Counted from the stretch's first letter, positions 49,105 through 62,004 are shown. The stretch is 64,000 bases of DNA from Macrobrachium rosenbergii (GCF_040412425.1 NC_089777.1:30275037-30339036), one strand, 5' to 3'. The notes: generated by a model from the letters alone, not told the origin. Made by a program: numbers and translations.

Positions 49105-50394
49105 ACTGGATAAACTGAGAAGGTAACAGTCATAGAATGGATCACATACAAATGCCCTTTATTACAATTGCATGCCATTCCTACAATATCATGTACGTGT
49201 ACTGTAAGGGGTAAAAATATATACGTATCTTGTACAGGTCCAAAGTATTCTATCCTAGAAACCAAAAGGCTTCTTCTGAAGAAACTTGAAAAGTTTTAAG
49301 CTGATATTTATTCCCAAGTTTTTAAAGGGCCATTATCATTAGGTAGCATGGAAGCCGAACAGCATTGGTGATAATGCTTAGAGACACAAGGATTAACAAA
49401 TTAATTTGGCATGCGGGTTTATTAGTCTCGTTTCATAAATGGGGAAATACATAAAAGGACAGCACTTCACAAGGTGAAGGCATTCATTTGCTGATTAACC
49501 CGTCCAAGATGCAATTAAACAACTGCAAAAACTGCACAGATCTGATGACACAGTTTGGAACATTTAAGAAATTACATAGTTTTGGGGCAAACACAAGTTG
49601 GTTTGAAACATTCTAGAATATCTGATATGATTTATGAAAATTGGGCTATAAAGCCAAGCTCAAGACAGTGAAAATGGGGAGTTTGAGTGGTTAATCACCA
49701 AGATTGAATAAAGGAAGCAGGAACAAAGGATTTATGTAGTATTAATCTTTCAAATGAAAATCAATTTGCATTCACATGACACCATGTTGAGCTCCATACA
49801 GTACTGTCATTTGTTATCTAAAAGCATGCGATGGCCCTTCCCATTTCAATCAAAAATTACGCGATAAAAATTCAGGGTCATATATATATATACATACTAC
49901 CAAGACAAATTCCACATTCCATGATGTGAAGTATTGAAGTTTCAATATTTATTTTTATGGCAGCACATACCTGCATTATGTAGTCAGCTTTTATGACGTG
50001 AAATTTAAAATTATCATGAGTCACCAATATAATTACACAGCTGTACATAGGGCATAATTGGATTAATATAAATATTAAATAAGTCAATGTCATGAAAATC
50101 TTTAACTTTTTGTAAATGCCCTCAGTAAAGCGCGGGCAGCCACATACACAGACTAGCAGTTATTCCTATAATTTTTAAAAGTACTCTACAAAAAGTCGAC
50201 GAATACACTTTATTTCCATGAATATAAATCACACCCCAGTACGCTGGAAAATCCTCGATATTCATCGACGCTATATCTTCACTAACTTCCAACACTACGA
50301 CTGAGAAAAAAAAAAATTGTCAGGTGCATCTGTTGCACATTAATAAAAAAACCAGAGTGCAATAATAAAAAACAAAAGTATAACAATAATAAAT

Positions 50395-50396
<2 letters not shown>

Positions 50397-50429
<33 letters not shown>

Positions 50430-50453
50430 AGAGAGAGAGAGAGAGAGAGAGAG
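50397..50453. repeat. (GA)n microsatellite interrupted by CTA
   Basis: A GA run of about 57 bp is split by GCTAGA near 50428 and ends at GCTAGC, so the CTAG interruption occurs twice. Confidence 0.96.
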
Positions 50454-52385
50454 CTAGCTTTCTTCACATTAGGATCAGGAGGAAAAGGGAGGGGGTGGGG
50501 GCACAAAAAAGTGGGGGGAGGATAATTACAACGTTGACACCCTTCCGTTCGAAGCTTTATTTACATGCAAAGTCGGAGGAAAGAGCCGTAAAAACACCTC
50601 ATTCTCCTGCTCATTTAGCCCGTGATTTAAGGGCGACATTTAGGGACATTCTTGCGCATAATTAGCCCTTGGAGTCGGTCCTTTGTAGAGGCAGCCAGCA
50701 ATACACAAGCCAACAGATGCCTTTAGTGGGTTATAAAAAATAAGACACTCGCACATCCTCCGACTCTCGCCTCGCCCTCTTTCCAAAATGGAAAGTGTAT
50801 AAAAGAGAAAAAGGAACCATAAAATGTAGCGAGAAGAAAAAACATCTGGTCCCGAAGCCTAATCTTCTTGATGTGTTGGGAGCCATTCTTGCCCAATGAG
50901 AAGCAAGATGCGAGGTGTGGGTTTAGCAGAGCTGATACAAGATTCCTCATTGGAGGCATTAAACCAAGAACGACGAAAGTCTTTATTTATAATCTCCCGG
51001 GCAATAAACTTGAGAACATTAGTTTACGAATAGAAAAATGGAAAACGACTCTAAAATCATTAAAGCTTTCGTTTTTTATGAAAAGGAATAGGGAAATAAA
51101 AACTGACAGATTTAATATTATAAAAGGCATCCGGGTAAAACTTAGAAAAAAATATTACAACTGACACTTAGTAGACTTAAAACGCCTGCATGGTATCAGA
51201 ACTAATTGTCAAAGGTGCAGAGTGAAAGTTGAAATCTAGTAGCAGTGTAGAAAAAAAAAAATCTTGACATGACAACGAAAAAATGACCGATTCCCAAGAG
51301 GTGCGTAACAAACCCTCACCCCCGAAAAAAATCTGGAGGTAAACAATAAGAAAACGCTCAAGTAACACGACTGCAGATACAAAGGCACCAACAAGAAAAA
51401 AAATACTTTTAAAAAAGTCTAGTAATCCGCGTGCATAAGTAATAAGCAAACAACACTGAAAAATGCCATTGTAACGGTACGGAAAAAATAACTCCAAAAG
51501 AACGGTAAGGCTGACAAGATCTCCAATAATAAAAGAGAAAGCCTTCGTCTGAAATATAGATAGGCCAACAGCCAAAAATGGGAGCGAAAGCTTTTTCGAG
51601 GAGACACCTCGAGAGCTACGCTTCGGAGGAGGAAAAAACTACAACGACATCGGTCACACGACAGGTAAAAAGGAAAAGGAAAGAAAATGTCTTCTGCACA
51701 AAAGGAATCTTTTCATTCACAAGGAGTTTCAGCAGGATAAAGGAAGAGTACAAAAGATCGAAACAAATTTGACAAAATATGTCTGGTTCTTGTAAAGTTC
51801 AAAGAAATCTCTTCCTTTACTGACAGCTACCTGAGTTTGTAGCGAACAATAAAATTTATGATCAACATCTAAAAAATCGTCAAGATGACATTATGCATTA
51901 CATAATAGGTTACCGAGAAATTACCTCATGCCAATCTGGTATCACAGGCAATATAGTAGCTTATTGGACACTAAAGGATTGATCACATAAATGACAGATT
52001 CATATTCAATTAGGGTGGAAAACTGGTACTAACAATTTATGTTAATGAAATCAGGACTTGAGAAAAAAAATGTAGCAAGAATCTACAAATCTAATTCACA
52101 TTTCAATAATTCGCGAACTGGACAGAATAATCCTCATATCTATGATTATGGTAAGATTTTCCAAACTTTCCATCTCGAAATATCTGAACCTATTATTTAT
52201 CCCAATCAAAAACTTATGTGAAATATTCTTTAACGTGGAAAATTTGTTGATGACAATGTAGACCTTCCCAGCCCAAATTATTGTTATGTTAATACCTTAT
52301 GCATAAGCCGAAGGTTATCCTAAAAACGCGTAAGATAAAAAAAATAGTAATTTTTAATATAAAACTCCACAAACAGCTATCGCTG

Positions 52386-52447
52386 AACTCTTTAGGCCCA
52401 AAAGTTACTTCTTGTCAACTCTTTGGGCACAAAAGTTACTTCTTGTC
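52386..52447. repeat. 31-bp tandem duplication
   Basis: AACTCTTTAGGCCCAAAAG and AACTCTTTGGGCACAAAAG start at 52386 and 52417. Both continue TTACTTCTTGTC. Confidence 0.92.
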
Positions 52448-53986
52448 TCGTGTGGCATGATAATGTAATATTCAACAGGTTCTGCAAAATATACGTAAAA
52501 TAAAACTGTAATTGATCCTTCGCCGTACTTGTGTTTTTACTCAAGATCCAGCAATACTAAAATTTTCGTTTAGTCTGACTGCTGATGTGTTGACAAGACA
52601 CGTTAATCCACGGAAACAAACTTCGGACTATAACAGTTATTAAAAGTTACCGCTGAATAATGGGTTTTTCAAGGATAAGTCTTCCATTGCGGTTCGCAGT
52701 ATTAAGCTAAATACAAATTTGTACAGCAGAGGTTTCGTTATAAGTAAAATAAACTCTTGAACGAACAACTAAGCGTTCATACAGATCCGATAGGGATACG
52801 CTATATTAGCATAAGCTTTGATGGTAGGGATTACATGTCAAAATAAGATAAAGACAAGAATCTTTACAAAAACTTCATATTGCATGACAAGTCTACTGCA
52901 TATACAGGATAGAAGAATTTTGTATGATAATCGAAATTTTACTAAAACGACTACGAAGGCAACAGGAAATTTCGAACGACGCCGATATTCATTCCAGACT
53001 AACGACCTTGTTCTTTATGCCAAACTACTTCGTCCTTGAAACCTAGCCTTGTGTCGTTAAGCGAGGAATGGATTCAGTTACAATTTCCGTGGTAATAGGA
53101 GATTATTTGTTTATAATATTTTCCACCGAAGTTCTGACACTAAGAGTGAGCTAGGACGCGTCTTTTTAGTACACAACTGCATACTAAAACTATGCGGCAA
53201 AATAAAAAAAAAAGTCTAAGACAGACACATTGCACTTCGGGTGAAATCTCACGTTAAAAATACAAAATACCGTAGATAAACTAAGATAACCCTTAAATAG
53301 TTACGGAATGTTTAATCACAAATATTACTGTAACTACAGTTTTGGAATGATCCCTTGATTTTCGATGACTGGTAGAATGAAACCACTCGCGTTTTAAGGG
53401 AGATTCTATTACTTCTTCCTGACCTTCAACTATACTTTTTCTTTTTTACCCTCCTCTCCTGGACTGTGTATGAGCATTCACCTGTCAACAGCCCTACGAA
53501 TTAAAACAGCCCAAGTTAAATCCACTAAAAAAAAAAGCTAACGAAGTCAAATGTCAACGGAGGTCTAGACACATCCTTTACGGAGTAGGCCTTTCGAAGA
53601 ATACCTCGACAAAGAAAGAGGGGGGGGGGAGGGGTTGCCATTTGCATCTTTGTGGTGAATCAATTGGTGGTTTAGCGGTGTACATCAACATTGTAATTTG
53701 TCACAGGTGGACACCGACAACTGTCAGACCAAGACGACGTCTGTGAGCACACTTGTGAATTTGCATTAACACAACCCCTCATGTTATATCCCTTGCCCCA
53801 CCCCCCTCACCAGCACTGACCACCTTTCCCCCCTTCCCGTCGTAACCCACAAACGTACAAACCTCCAATTTAATCGATATATCCTGATTGATTTGAATCA
53901 AAAGATTCTGCAACGATAAAGGTCACCGATCACATTCACTGAGTAATTCTTAAGCAGTGTTTTGATGGAATACTGACATCCTGTTC

Positions 53987-54029
53987 AATCGAGGCCACCG
54001 GGAGTACTGTACCACCGGTGGCCTCGGTT
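53987..54029. repeat. GC-rich inverted repeat (hairpin)
   Basis: CGAGGCCACCGG and CCGGTGGCCTCG are exact reverse complements (12 bp) around GAGTACTGTACCA. Outside them AAT and GTT extend the pairing with one G-T wobble. It ends two bases before the target duplication of retroposon copy 8. Confidence 0.93.
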
Positions 54030-54030
54030 A

Positions 54031-54358
54031 AATGCGCCTATGGAAGGAAGGATTACAGACTTTAGGCCAAAGGCCAAGAGCTGGGACCTAAGAGGTCATT
54101 CACTGCTGAAACAGAAATTGGCAGTAAGAAGGTTTGAAGGGCATAACAGGAGGAAAGCCTCGCTGTTGCTATGAAACAATTATCAGAGAGGGTGGAATTG
54201 TCATAGAAGAAAGAGGATATTAACAGAGGTACAGTGAAATGAATGAAAGAGGTTGCAGCTAGGGGCCGGAGGGATGCTGCAATGAATCCAAATAATGCCT
54301 ACGGTACACCACGTGAGGTGCACTGGTGGCACTACCCCCCTGCGGGTAATTGCGTCTA
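54031..54358 (-). mobile_element. ~300-bp retroposon, copy 8
   Basis: Core blocks match (GGCCAAAGGCCAAGAGCTGG, GAGGTCATTCACTGC, GTTGCAGCTAGGGGCCGG). AATGCGCCTA at 54031-54040 and AATTGCGTCTA at 54348-54358 look like an aged target duplication. One hairpin arm is decayed (CGGTACACC against GGTGCACTG). Several small deletions are present. Confidence 0.82.
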
Positions 54359-54407
54359 CACAATCAAGAGGGGAAAGAGGGTAAGATCAAAGTCTCCAGG
54401 GAAATTT

Positions 54408-54690
54408 TCCCCAAAAAAAGGTAGAAATAAAACAGTAGCTCAATTCTCTGTGTCCACAGGTGAATATTATCGGCTCATACATTCGGACGTAATAAATATC
54501 AATAAGTTTACCTTCAATATCGGATATTCGCTGTTAATCTGCACTTACATTCTGGAGGGGATCTATGCACGGCAGAAAGCAAACAGAAACACGCACCAAG
54601 CAAGCACAAATAAGCACTCGGCGGAAGACAAATGACCAGATATCAGCGATCCATAGTGACATTAACATGCGTAAAGCAAAGAGTCGTCGG
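54408..54690 (+). repeat. duplicated segment, copy A, with a conserved ~60-codon frame
   Basis: This segment is homologous to 56170-56424. It contains an open frame from about 54450 to the stop at 54633-54635, including IHSDVI, the segment ICTYILEGIYAR and STNKHSAEDK. Copy B keeps the same frame over the whole length even though the two differ at about 34 codons and by two exact 3-nt indels. Similarity continues past both ends of the frame; upstream a 2-nt indel (TCTCTG/TCTG) breaks the frame in one copy. Function is unknown. It may be an exon or a coding piece of an old transposon. Confidence 0.6.
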
Positions 54691-55152
54691 CGCTTAACGA
54701 GGCAGGTAAATATAAAACTGAAAATCATTTTCGATACGTGACCGAATGCCTCCGCCGTAAACACACAACAAAGGACTGAATATCTTGCATGGTGTGTGTG
54801 CCCGAGAGGCGGCAATCAATAGCAATAACTGTATTAATTTCATTAAATATTTCACTAACACTGTGTACAAACACCGGTGCATCGGGGCAAAAGCATAAAT
54901 ACATACACCGCGTCCATGTTACATGCATATAACAGGTGGAGAGTATTGCATACGCAAAGCGCAATAAGTAAGGAGCGCTACAACGGAGGCCATCAATAAC
55001 GGCAGCATTTGCATTATCGTGTTCAACAGGCTCAAAGCACAGTAACATTAATAATAGAAACCATTACCGGGAACGGAATTAGTTTTGACAAATGTAGTCA
55101 GTTAATAGCTGGAATACCTTTCGGTGCGGTGCCACTCGTGTAACAGCGCCCG

Positions 55153-55250
55153 ATGCCAATTGGGTATCACTCGCCAATTCCAGGTGGAGGAGAGTCGATG
55201 CTGACTGAATCTTTAACGCGGCGATATAAAATACATAGATATGGGACCAG
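55153..55250 (+). CDS. candidate first coding exon
   Basis: An ATG at 55153, preceded in frame by a stop at 55141, opens 32 codons plus two nucleotides (MPIGYHSPIPGGGESMLTES at the start, YGTR at the splice). It ends at GACCAG|GTAAGTCG, a perfect donor. The stretch is CpG-richer than its surroundings. A TATA-like ATATAAAATA lies inside it near 55224, which would argue instead for a promoter. No downstream exon or family is recognised. Confidence 0.25.
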
Positions 55251-55997
55251 GTAAGTCGATAATGTTACCAGAAGCGACGTCGTTTTACTCCAAGAGAATG
55301 CACTACAGGTAAATACAAACACTCAACCTGGGCATTAACTAACAACGTATTCCCGCATCGACCTCCTGAATGTCTTTGTCTTACCGCAATATCTCAGGTG
55401 ATAATTGTAAGAAGGAAAAGGTAAGTAAATTATATAACTTGCATCGTACTGCATTATTTTATAAAATAAATCGTTGTGACCAAACATTGGCTGATAAAAT
55501 AATGAGATGTTCTACTTTTTTTTTCAACCATAACTTTATGTAAAACCTGAACACAAGGAAGGACGGCAAAAAAAAGGGGGGGGTTACATCTAGAATGCAA
55601 TGTAGAGACATTTTATAAACCCCGGCTGGATGTAAACATTTCACTAAAATAAAAAATTCTGTTAAGCTCAAATATTACGTATGATAAACTAATTTCATAT
55701 TCAGCTGGAAGCAAATATTAAACCAAATAAAAGGAACAGCAAAAGGAAATAATTTCAAGTTAATGCACAAATTTTTCTACTTCAAAAATGACTGTTACCA
55801 ACAAAATCGAAGGCGATTGGAAGTTAAGACCTATGTAAGAGGAATGGGAAAAATGGCCTTTTTTGAAATGTGACGAAAAGAGGGGAAAATAAAATACGGG
55901 GGGCTGTAATTTTCATAGAAGTATGCACATCTCGATTATGAATACTTTTAGCTTTAAACATTTTTAAAATATTTCAGGACTGGCTACCAAACACTTT

Positions 55998-56001
<4 letters not shown>

Positions 56002-56056
<55 letters not shown>
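56002..56056. repeat. (GA)n microsatellite
   Basis: A 55-bp perfect GA run. Confidence 0.98.
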
Positions 56057-56058
<2 letters not shown>

Positions 56059-56169
56059 AGGAAATGAAGGATACTTTTCTATGGAACTGCACGAGGGCTT
56101 AATCCCATATCCTATACACACTAACCACGCAGGCATGTATATGCAAAAAGACCATATTCTGCTTGGATA

Positions 56170-56424
56170 TCTTCCCAAAAAGGTAGAGTTAGACAGTATC
56201 TCAATTCTGTGTCTACGGGTAAATACTGGCTCATACATTCTGACGTAATAAATACAAAGTTTATCTTCAATATAAAGTTTTCACTATTAATCTACAACAA
56301 CATTCTGAAAGGAATTTGTGCAAGGCACAGAGCAAACCGCAAAACATACTCAGCGAGTACAAATAAGTACTCAGCGAAAGAAAAATGGGCATAGTGTCAT
56401 TAACATGTATAAAGCAAAGAATAT
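56170..56424 (+). repeat. duplicated segment, copy B, with a conserved ~60-codon frame
   Basis: Homologous to 54408-54690, same orientation, 1.75 kb downstream. The frame runs from 56209 to a stop at 56392-56394 and includes LIHSDVIN, the segment IYNNILKGICAR and STNKYSAKEK. It lacks two codons present in copy A (CGG and AAT). After the stop the similarity goes on with ATAGTG, CATTAACATG and TAAAGCAAAGA. Confidence 0.6.
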
Positions 56425-56454
56425 GGCCTACAAAAATCATATAGTAAGACTTCT

Positions 56455-56715
56455 TTCCATCCGGAGGGGTGGCCCTAGAAGGTGTTAGCCTCCGGTCCCC
56501 AGCCCGTCTTTGGGAGTCTGGTAAATACCAGGAACTTATTACTTGTGTCAGCAGAGGAACAATGGGATTAAACGGAACACGCTTTAGCTCAAGACTAGAT
56601 CTGCATCTAACTCTCCTACTTTTGAGACTAAAGCAAAATTAAAAGGTCCGCTTAATGGACCGATAAAAAAAATTTAAGAATAAGGATGATGACGATGACG
56701 ACCCATCTAACCTTG
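56455..56715 (+). mobile_element. probable dispersed repeat with a GATGAC-type tail
   Basis: The segment starts near CCGGAGGGGTGGCCCTAGAA and contains CCCCAGCCCGTCTTTGGGAG, GGTAAATACCAGG and a small stem GGTCC / GGACC. It closes with AAATTTAAGAATAA and a degenerate GAT/GAC trinucleotide tail, the layout of a retroelement 3' end. I recall similar sequence from decapods. No coding part is seen and no second copy exists in the window. Confidence 0.35.
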
Positions 56716-56748
56716 AACCACACCAACGGTAGCCATACAGTGCTTTAT

Positions 56749-57072
56749 TCAAGGATATATATAGAATAGAACAGAATACAGAATTAAGCCCAAAGGCCAA
56801 GCGCTGAGACCTATGAGGTCATTCAGCGCTGAAAGGGAAATTGACAGTAGGAAGGTCTGAAAGGTGTAACAGGAGGAAAACCTCGCAGTTCCACAGAGAG
56901 GGTGGAAAGTCGGATGGAAGAAAGGGAATATGGATGGAGGTGCAGTAAAAGGAATGAAAGAAGTTGCAGCTACGGGCCGATGGGACGCTGCAAAGAACCT
57001 TAAGTAATGCCAACAATGCACCACGTGGGGCGCACTGACGGCACTACTCCCCTACGGGGTCAAGGAAATATA
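56749..57072 (-). mobile_element. ~300-bp retroposon, copy 9, with 13-bp target-site duplication
   Basis: TCAAGGATATATA at 56749-56761 and TCAAGGAAATATA at 57060-57072 (one mismatch) flank the element. The plus edge reads TAGAATAGAACAGAATACAG. A ~30-bp deletion (GCAGTTCCACAGAGAGGG) fuses two minus-strand frames, giving the 92-codon frame at 56749-57024. The hairpin is partly decayed. Confidence 0.87.
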
Positions 57073-59079
57073 AATGGAGTGATGCAAATCACAAGATTCG
57101 GTAAATCCCTTCGCTTTCACCTTAGAAATCTAAATAGCGGAAATCATTAAAATAACACGCTTGCATGATTCCACAGCGTCAATAATTTAACAAAAGGCCG
57201 CATTACGTACGAATACCAAATATCCATCCATCATAAATATTGACCTAAATTACAGCCCTCAAAAACAAAAACCGTAACCCACAATGTGCAATATTATGTG
57301 AAGTACAGCGTTAGAATAAATGTCATTTTGATCACGAACTGGAATCATCCAATAGAAGAGACAGACCAGAACTTCTTCATCAAGATCTATTATACCGAAG
57401 GTTTCGTGGTTGATGCCTTTTCCCGCAATCTTTCCTGCCATTAGGAAATCAATGGTACACTTTACTCGAAAGCCTAAGTAGAACGTTCCTCCATCCTACC
57501 CAACCATCTATGGACATCTGCAATCCCGCAAAACGGGGCAGAATCGATGGCATGTGAGCGTACATGATTATCCCATTACATGAGGTACTGTGGCATTAGG
57601 GGACATAACAATGAACACCCGTTCCATTTTTCAAGTTAAATTGAGTTATCAATGAACTTAACTAGAAAGCAGCATTTAAATTACCTATCTTTTACATTAA
57701 ATCACTAGATGCTATATTTTAACTTCTTTTTTTTATATCAAATGTTTTACTTTGAGAATATATTTTCTTTAAATTCTGAATGACTAATACGAGTAATTCT
57801 ATAGATTTTATATAGATTTACAACTTCCTTCATGAAAATAAGCAAACTAATATATATCATACACTCAGTGTTTCTAAGCATGCATATACATTAAATATAA
57901 GAGAACTTTAACAATGATTCCACCAAAAAATTTTATATACTATGCCCACTTAAGCGTTAAAATGTCTTTTATGACAGATTCCCCACTTCAATTCCTCGAG
58001 AATTACCTTGCCTACCTCTCCTTCACAAACCTCGTCCGACCGTTTCAGATCAAGAAATGGTAGTAATATTTCACATTTTTTACAGGCAAATATTAAATCT
58101 TTGCTTTTCCTTTCTTGATGAACCTAATGTTATTATAAGATTTCAGAGTGACTGTAATTTCAATCTTTAACCAAATTTCAGCCACAACGTTCACAGAGCA
58201 GAGGCTAAAGACCGACCAATCTCATAAAAGGCTAATAAAGCTTTTAGGGAAGACGAAATTTGAGGGCAACCCGTTTAGATTAAATATTTGGCTGAAGATA
58301 TGATAGAGACATTCTAAGAATGGGCGACAACTGAGAGGAGAAAAGCATTACGTATTTATTCTTGACTTTAAAGTAACATAGGTACAATTTACAATAATAC
58401 TACAGCAAAAAGACTGACCGAGGTCAATGCTAGGAAAGTTTAATAATATAAACAACTTATTGAAGAAGAGACGAATATTGCTACGGTTCATCACATAAGG
58501 AGGCCCACATATGAATAAAATACGGATCATCAACAGGACTGCGCCTTGCGTAACTCACATATGGAGATAGGGCAGTGAGTATATGTAAGTTAAACGTAAG
58601 TAAATACTTTTGAAGTTCAACTTTAATGCTAGAGCGAGTCGCGCAGATACTTTTAGGTATCAATACTACAAGCATTAACGCAATCCCACGAAAGGTTACA
58701 TCACGATTGAGATTTCATCTAGTAATAGCAGATATTTATTACTTGCGAGTGAAAGTGACTGACACAAATTTGGCTATTTCACGTATGAAAGAGGAGCTCG
58801 TGCACTGAAGCAACGAGTGTTATCCAAAACCGTAACCACTACATTATTTCAATAACTGCTTTAAACCAATATCTTACAAGACAGACTCGGTAGTTGGTTA
58901 CAACTTATGGTAGAGAGAAAATAAAAAGTCCACATCAATAAAAGCTTAACAACAAAAAGATTAGCAAAGAAGGAAGTTAAATTTTTAAAAATCACATAAA
59001 GGTATCCTTACATTTCCAAGAACCTTAATTATTCAGTTTCCTTTAGTACTTGAATTAAACATTAAAACCTAAAATCATA

Positions 59080-59084
<5 letters not shown>

Positions 59085-59122
<38 letters not shown>

Positions 59123-59247
59123 CTTATAAACGCTACAGGTGACATATCTCTCTCTCTCTCTAGGTAAGCACCCGCTGAGAATACTTGGACACCTCAATTA
59201 ATTATGGAAATGAAATAGATGCCATGCCCCCTTTCTCTCTCTCTCTT
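59085..59247. repeat. cluster of three (CT)n tracts
   Basis: CT runs at 59085-59119, about 59147-59161 and about 59233-59247. The second ends CTCTCTAG|GTAAGC, which resembles an acceptor fused to a donor. Confidence 0.95.
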
Positions 59248-59835
59248 CCAAATATTTCATGAAAATTAAAAACTTTCAATTCATTCCATTGTATTCAAAT
59301 TTAAAAGTTGTAACGGCAATGAAACAATTCATAAAAGTGAAAGATACATTCACCTAAATGGTCTTCTGTTTGTTTAATGTTCTGAGTATCTAAAACCACT
59401 AAAGATGAGAAATACTCACTAGGCGTATAATGTCTGTATAATGTCCTTTTCTCCTTAAAAAAAAAAAAACCACGTAATTTTTGTGATGATGAAATTCATG
59501 AAAAACGTACAAAATATATATAATTGAAAGAACAATTACTGGAAGAAGAGAGCCAGAAGTGAAGCGGTCAAAAATGCCTTAAAATGCCTCCCGAGGAGGG
59601 AAGGGTGGTCTTTCCCACGGTCCAGGGCGGCAAAAGGACATGTGGAATACCCCCTTGGAGGGCGACTGTACCTCTCACTGTGACTCTCAAACACCATGCC
59701 AGGGACCCCGTGCACAATACCACTCGCTTCCTCGACACCAATACGATTCCCCACGAGAGTTACTCTAAATGCCCAGTTACAAGGAGAAAACACTTGGAAA
59801 TTAGCATAACTTAGGCGTCTTAAAGGTTTTGCTTT

Positions 59836-59837
<2 letters not shown>

Positions 59838-59881
<44 letters not shown>
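59838..59881. repeat. (GA)n microsatellite
   Basis: A 44-bp perfect GA run. Confidence 0.98.
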
Positions 59882-59883
<2 letters not shown>

Positions 59884-60360
59884 ATCGAGTATGACAAACT
59901 CTGGTCTAACTAAAAATACTGGAAAAGTTTAATTGCTAGACCTTACTAGAAACCGTGCATGCCTTTTTTTGTGTTCCGAGAACAAAAAATAGCTGCTGAG
60001 GCCAACCAGATTTCAAGGAAACACTGCAAACAGTGAAATCAATTATAAAGTGGCAAAGTAGCATTTCTTGAGCCTCTATGACAACTTTGGTACCACCATC
60101 AAATATCTATATTTGAAAATGCAGCTACATAATATGTATCGCCTTTCAAATTTGAGCAGGATAATCTACAAATTGAACGAGGCCAGACATTGCCGGCCGA
60201 ATTTCCATCCCACCTCTGCAAAGACTGACATATAATACTACATGGATTATAAAATTTAACGTTACATGTGCAACTATCATACTCACGTAACCACGACAGC
60301 AAGAAACCATAATTCGTTTTCGTAAAGTTGCAAATCCATCTTACTAGCCTAAGTTAATGT

Positions 60361-60383
60361 AAAAAAAAAAAAAAAAAAAAAAA
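60361..60383 (+). repeat. poly(A) run
   Basis: About 23 A in a row; no element recognised upstream. Confidence 0.9.
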
Positions 60384-61205
60384 CAATGGCACAACGCTCA
60401 CGTTTTTGACACTGGTTATAAGAATAGTTACTAAAACATTTAAATACATCAGGTACTAACAATTAATACAAAGAACAGAAAAATTATTCTACTGCAAAAC
60501 GTGCATCAGGCTTATCTAATCGTCAATTTACGCTATTCCCAGTTCTTTTACAGCCCTTCAAAAATTTGTTGCTTCGAGTTTTAGCCAAATTAATAAAAAT
60601 GATTACATTTAACTTGGAAGGAAATGACATCAAATTTGGTTCACAGAACTTCACTTCAGACTATGTACTACGAGCTAGATGCCACAGCAAAAACAGAACT
60701 TTTTTTTTTTTAAAGAATCCGAATAATTAAACTTATACATCGAGCATTACCTAGCTCATGAGGGCACGTACAGCTTAATCGAATGGTGGTCATTTTACTT
60801 TTCGAGTCATTGACCACAGGTTTAAAATTTTCCTGTTAAGCAAGCATAAATCCAGGAGGAACAACTATCCGACAGAACGATTAGTCATAATGAAGCTTCA
60901 ATTCACAGTTTCTGAAGACTGCATGTACCCGTGAGAGCTTTTGTATGTACTGGTGTTTTAAGAAATGTATTTCAGATTTACAAAGGCTCTGAATATGCTG
61001 AAAAACACAGACCGAATAAACAAATTATCAACGATTCACTACGTTTGTCGGATGGCCGTATTCACGCAAATTAGAAAATTACAAAGTACCTCAACACAGT
61101 TATTCCAAATCCCATTTTCACATTAATATAACCGATCAAATACAAATACAAGTTCACGATAATCATATACAACAAATCCTAAAAGATGAAAAGTTTCCGC
61201 ACTTC

Positions 61206-61206
<1 letters not shown>

Positions 61207-61257
<51 letters not shown>
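61207..61257. repeat. (GA)n microsatellite
   Basis: A 51-bp perfect GA run. Confidence 0.98.
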
Positions 61258-61259
<2 letters not shown>

Positions 61260-61742
61260 CATCAAGGAAGCTCATGACATTTACATTATTGTAAATCATA
61301 CTACAGGTGCAGCTTTTAAAACCAGAACTGCGCTATATACTTAACGGCGAAGCGATATGCAAACTGTTTGGCTATAACAACTAATTACCTGTAATTATAA
61401 CTGACAACCTGCCTAATAACTATGACAAATTGGCAATACCTGTCAAACAACCTGCATAGAAACAGCCGGCAAAGATTAATTTTCCTATTATCTACGAGAA
61501 ATCTACTTGACTTAATATCTACGAACTTGTTTCAATGAACCATGAAAGTTTAGATTTATCTTCACAATCTCTGTGCTAGATTTGCAGGAAAATGAAAAGA
61601 AGCCGATAACTAATTTACTTGAGAAAGGGGAAACTTCATTACTAATTATCTGGACAATTCTCGTACTGAACCGATTCAGTTTAAATGTTACGTCTGTAGA
61701 TACCCACGAAGTTAATGACGACACAACCAATACAAAATAAAG

Positions 61743-61748
<6 letters not shown>

Positions 61749-61810
<62 letters not shown>

Positions 61811-61811
61811 A
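61749..61811. repeat. compound (CA)n(GA)n microsatellite
   Basis: A CA run at 61749-61788 passes into GA to 61811, preceded by GCGCGCG. The Cys-Val minus frame at 61512-61787 is its translation. Confidence 0.97.
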
Positions 61812-61942
61812 GAATATTCATCCCCAGCATAAATTATCTTACAATAACGTGATGGGGAAGGGGAAAGCAAGCAAAACTAAATGCAAGCAATGAAAACAAT
61901 GTTTTACTCTTTGAAGAATCTAGAAAAAGTCTCAAATTCTTT

Positions 61943-62004
<62 letters not shown>

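Larger units (their letters stand above)
48618..54040. other. no recognised gene; GA tracts and G-rich runs
   Basis: Holds GA tracts at 49028 and 50397, a G-rich run at about 50485-50520 and another near 53615-53635, a 31-bp duplication at 52386 and the hairpin at 53987. Frames at 50723-51164 and 51177-51607 (both strands) are anonymous. A donor-like CGACAG|GTAAAA near 51667 follows a CpG-containing stretch. Confidence 0.4.
54348..56748. other. mixed stretch with duplicated frame, candidate first exon and dispersed repeat
   Basis: Several donor-like sites cluster here on the plus strand: CAG|GTAAAT (about 54707), CAG|GTAAGT (55250), CAG|GTAAAT (about 55308) and AAG|GTAAGT (about 55420). Minus frames at 54534-55048 are anonymous. 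The other contents are listed separately. Confidence 0.4.

Noticed and set aside
60287..60339. Short minus-strand ATG frame (MDLQLYENELWF) ending at TTAC|GTGAGTATG
   Set aside because: Only 17 codons, no G before the donor, and no supporting feature; expected by chance.
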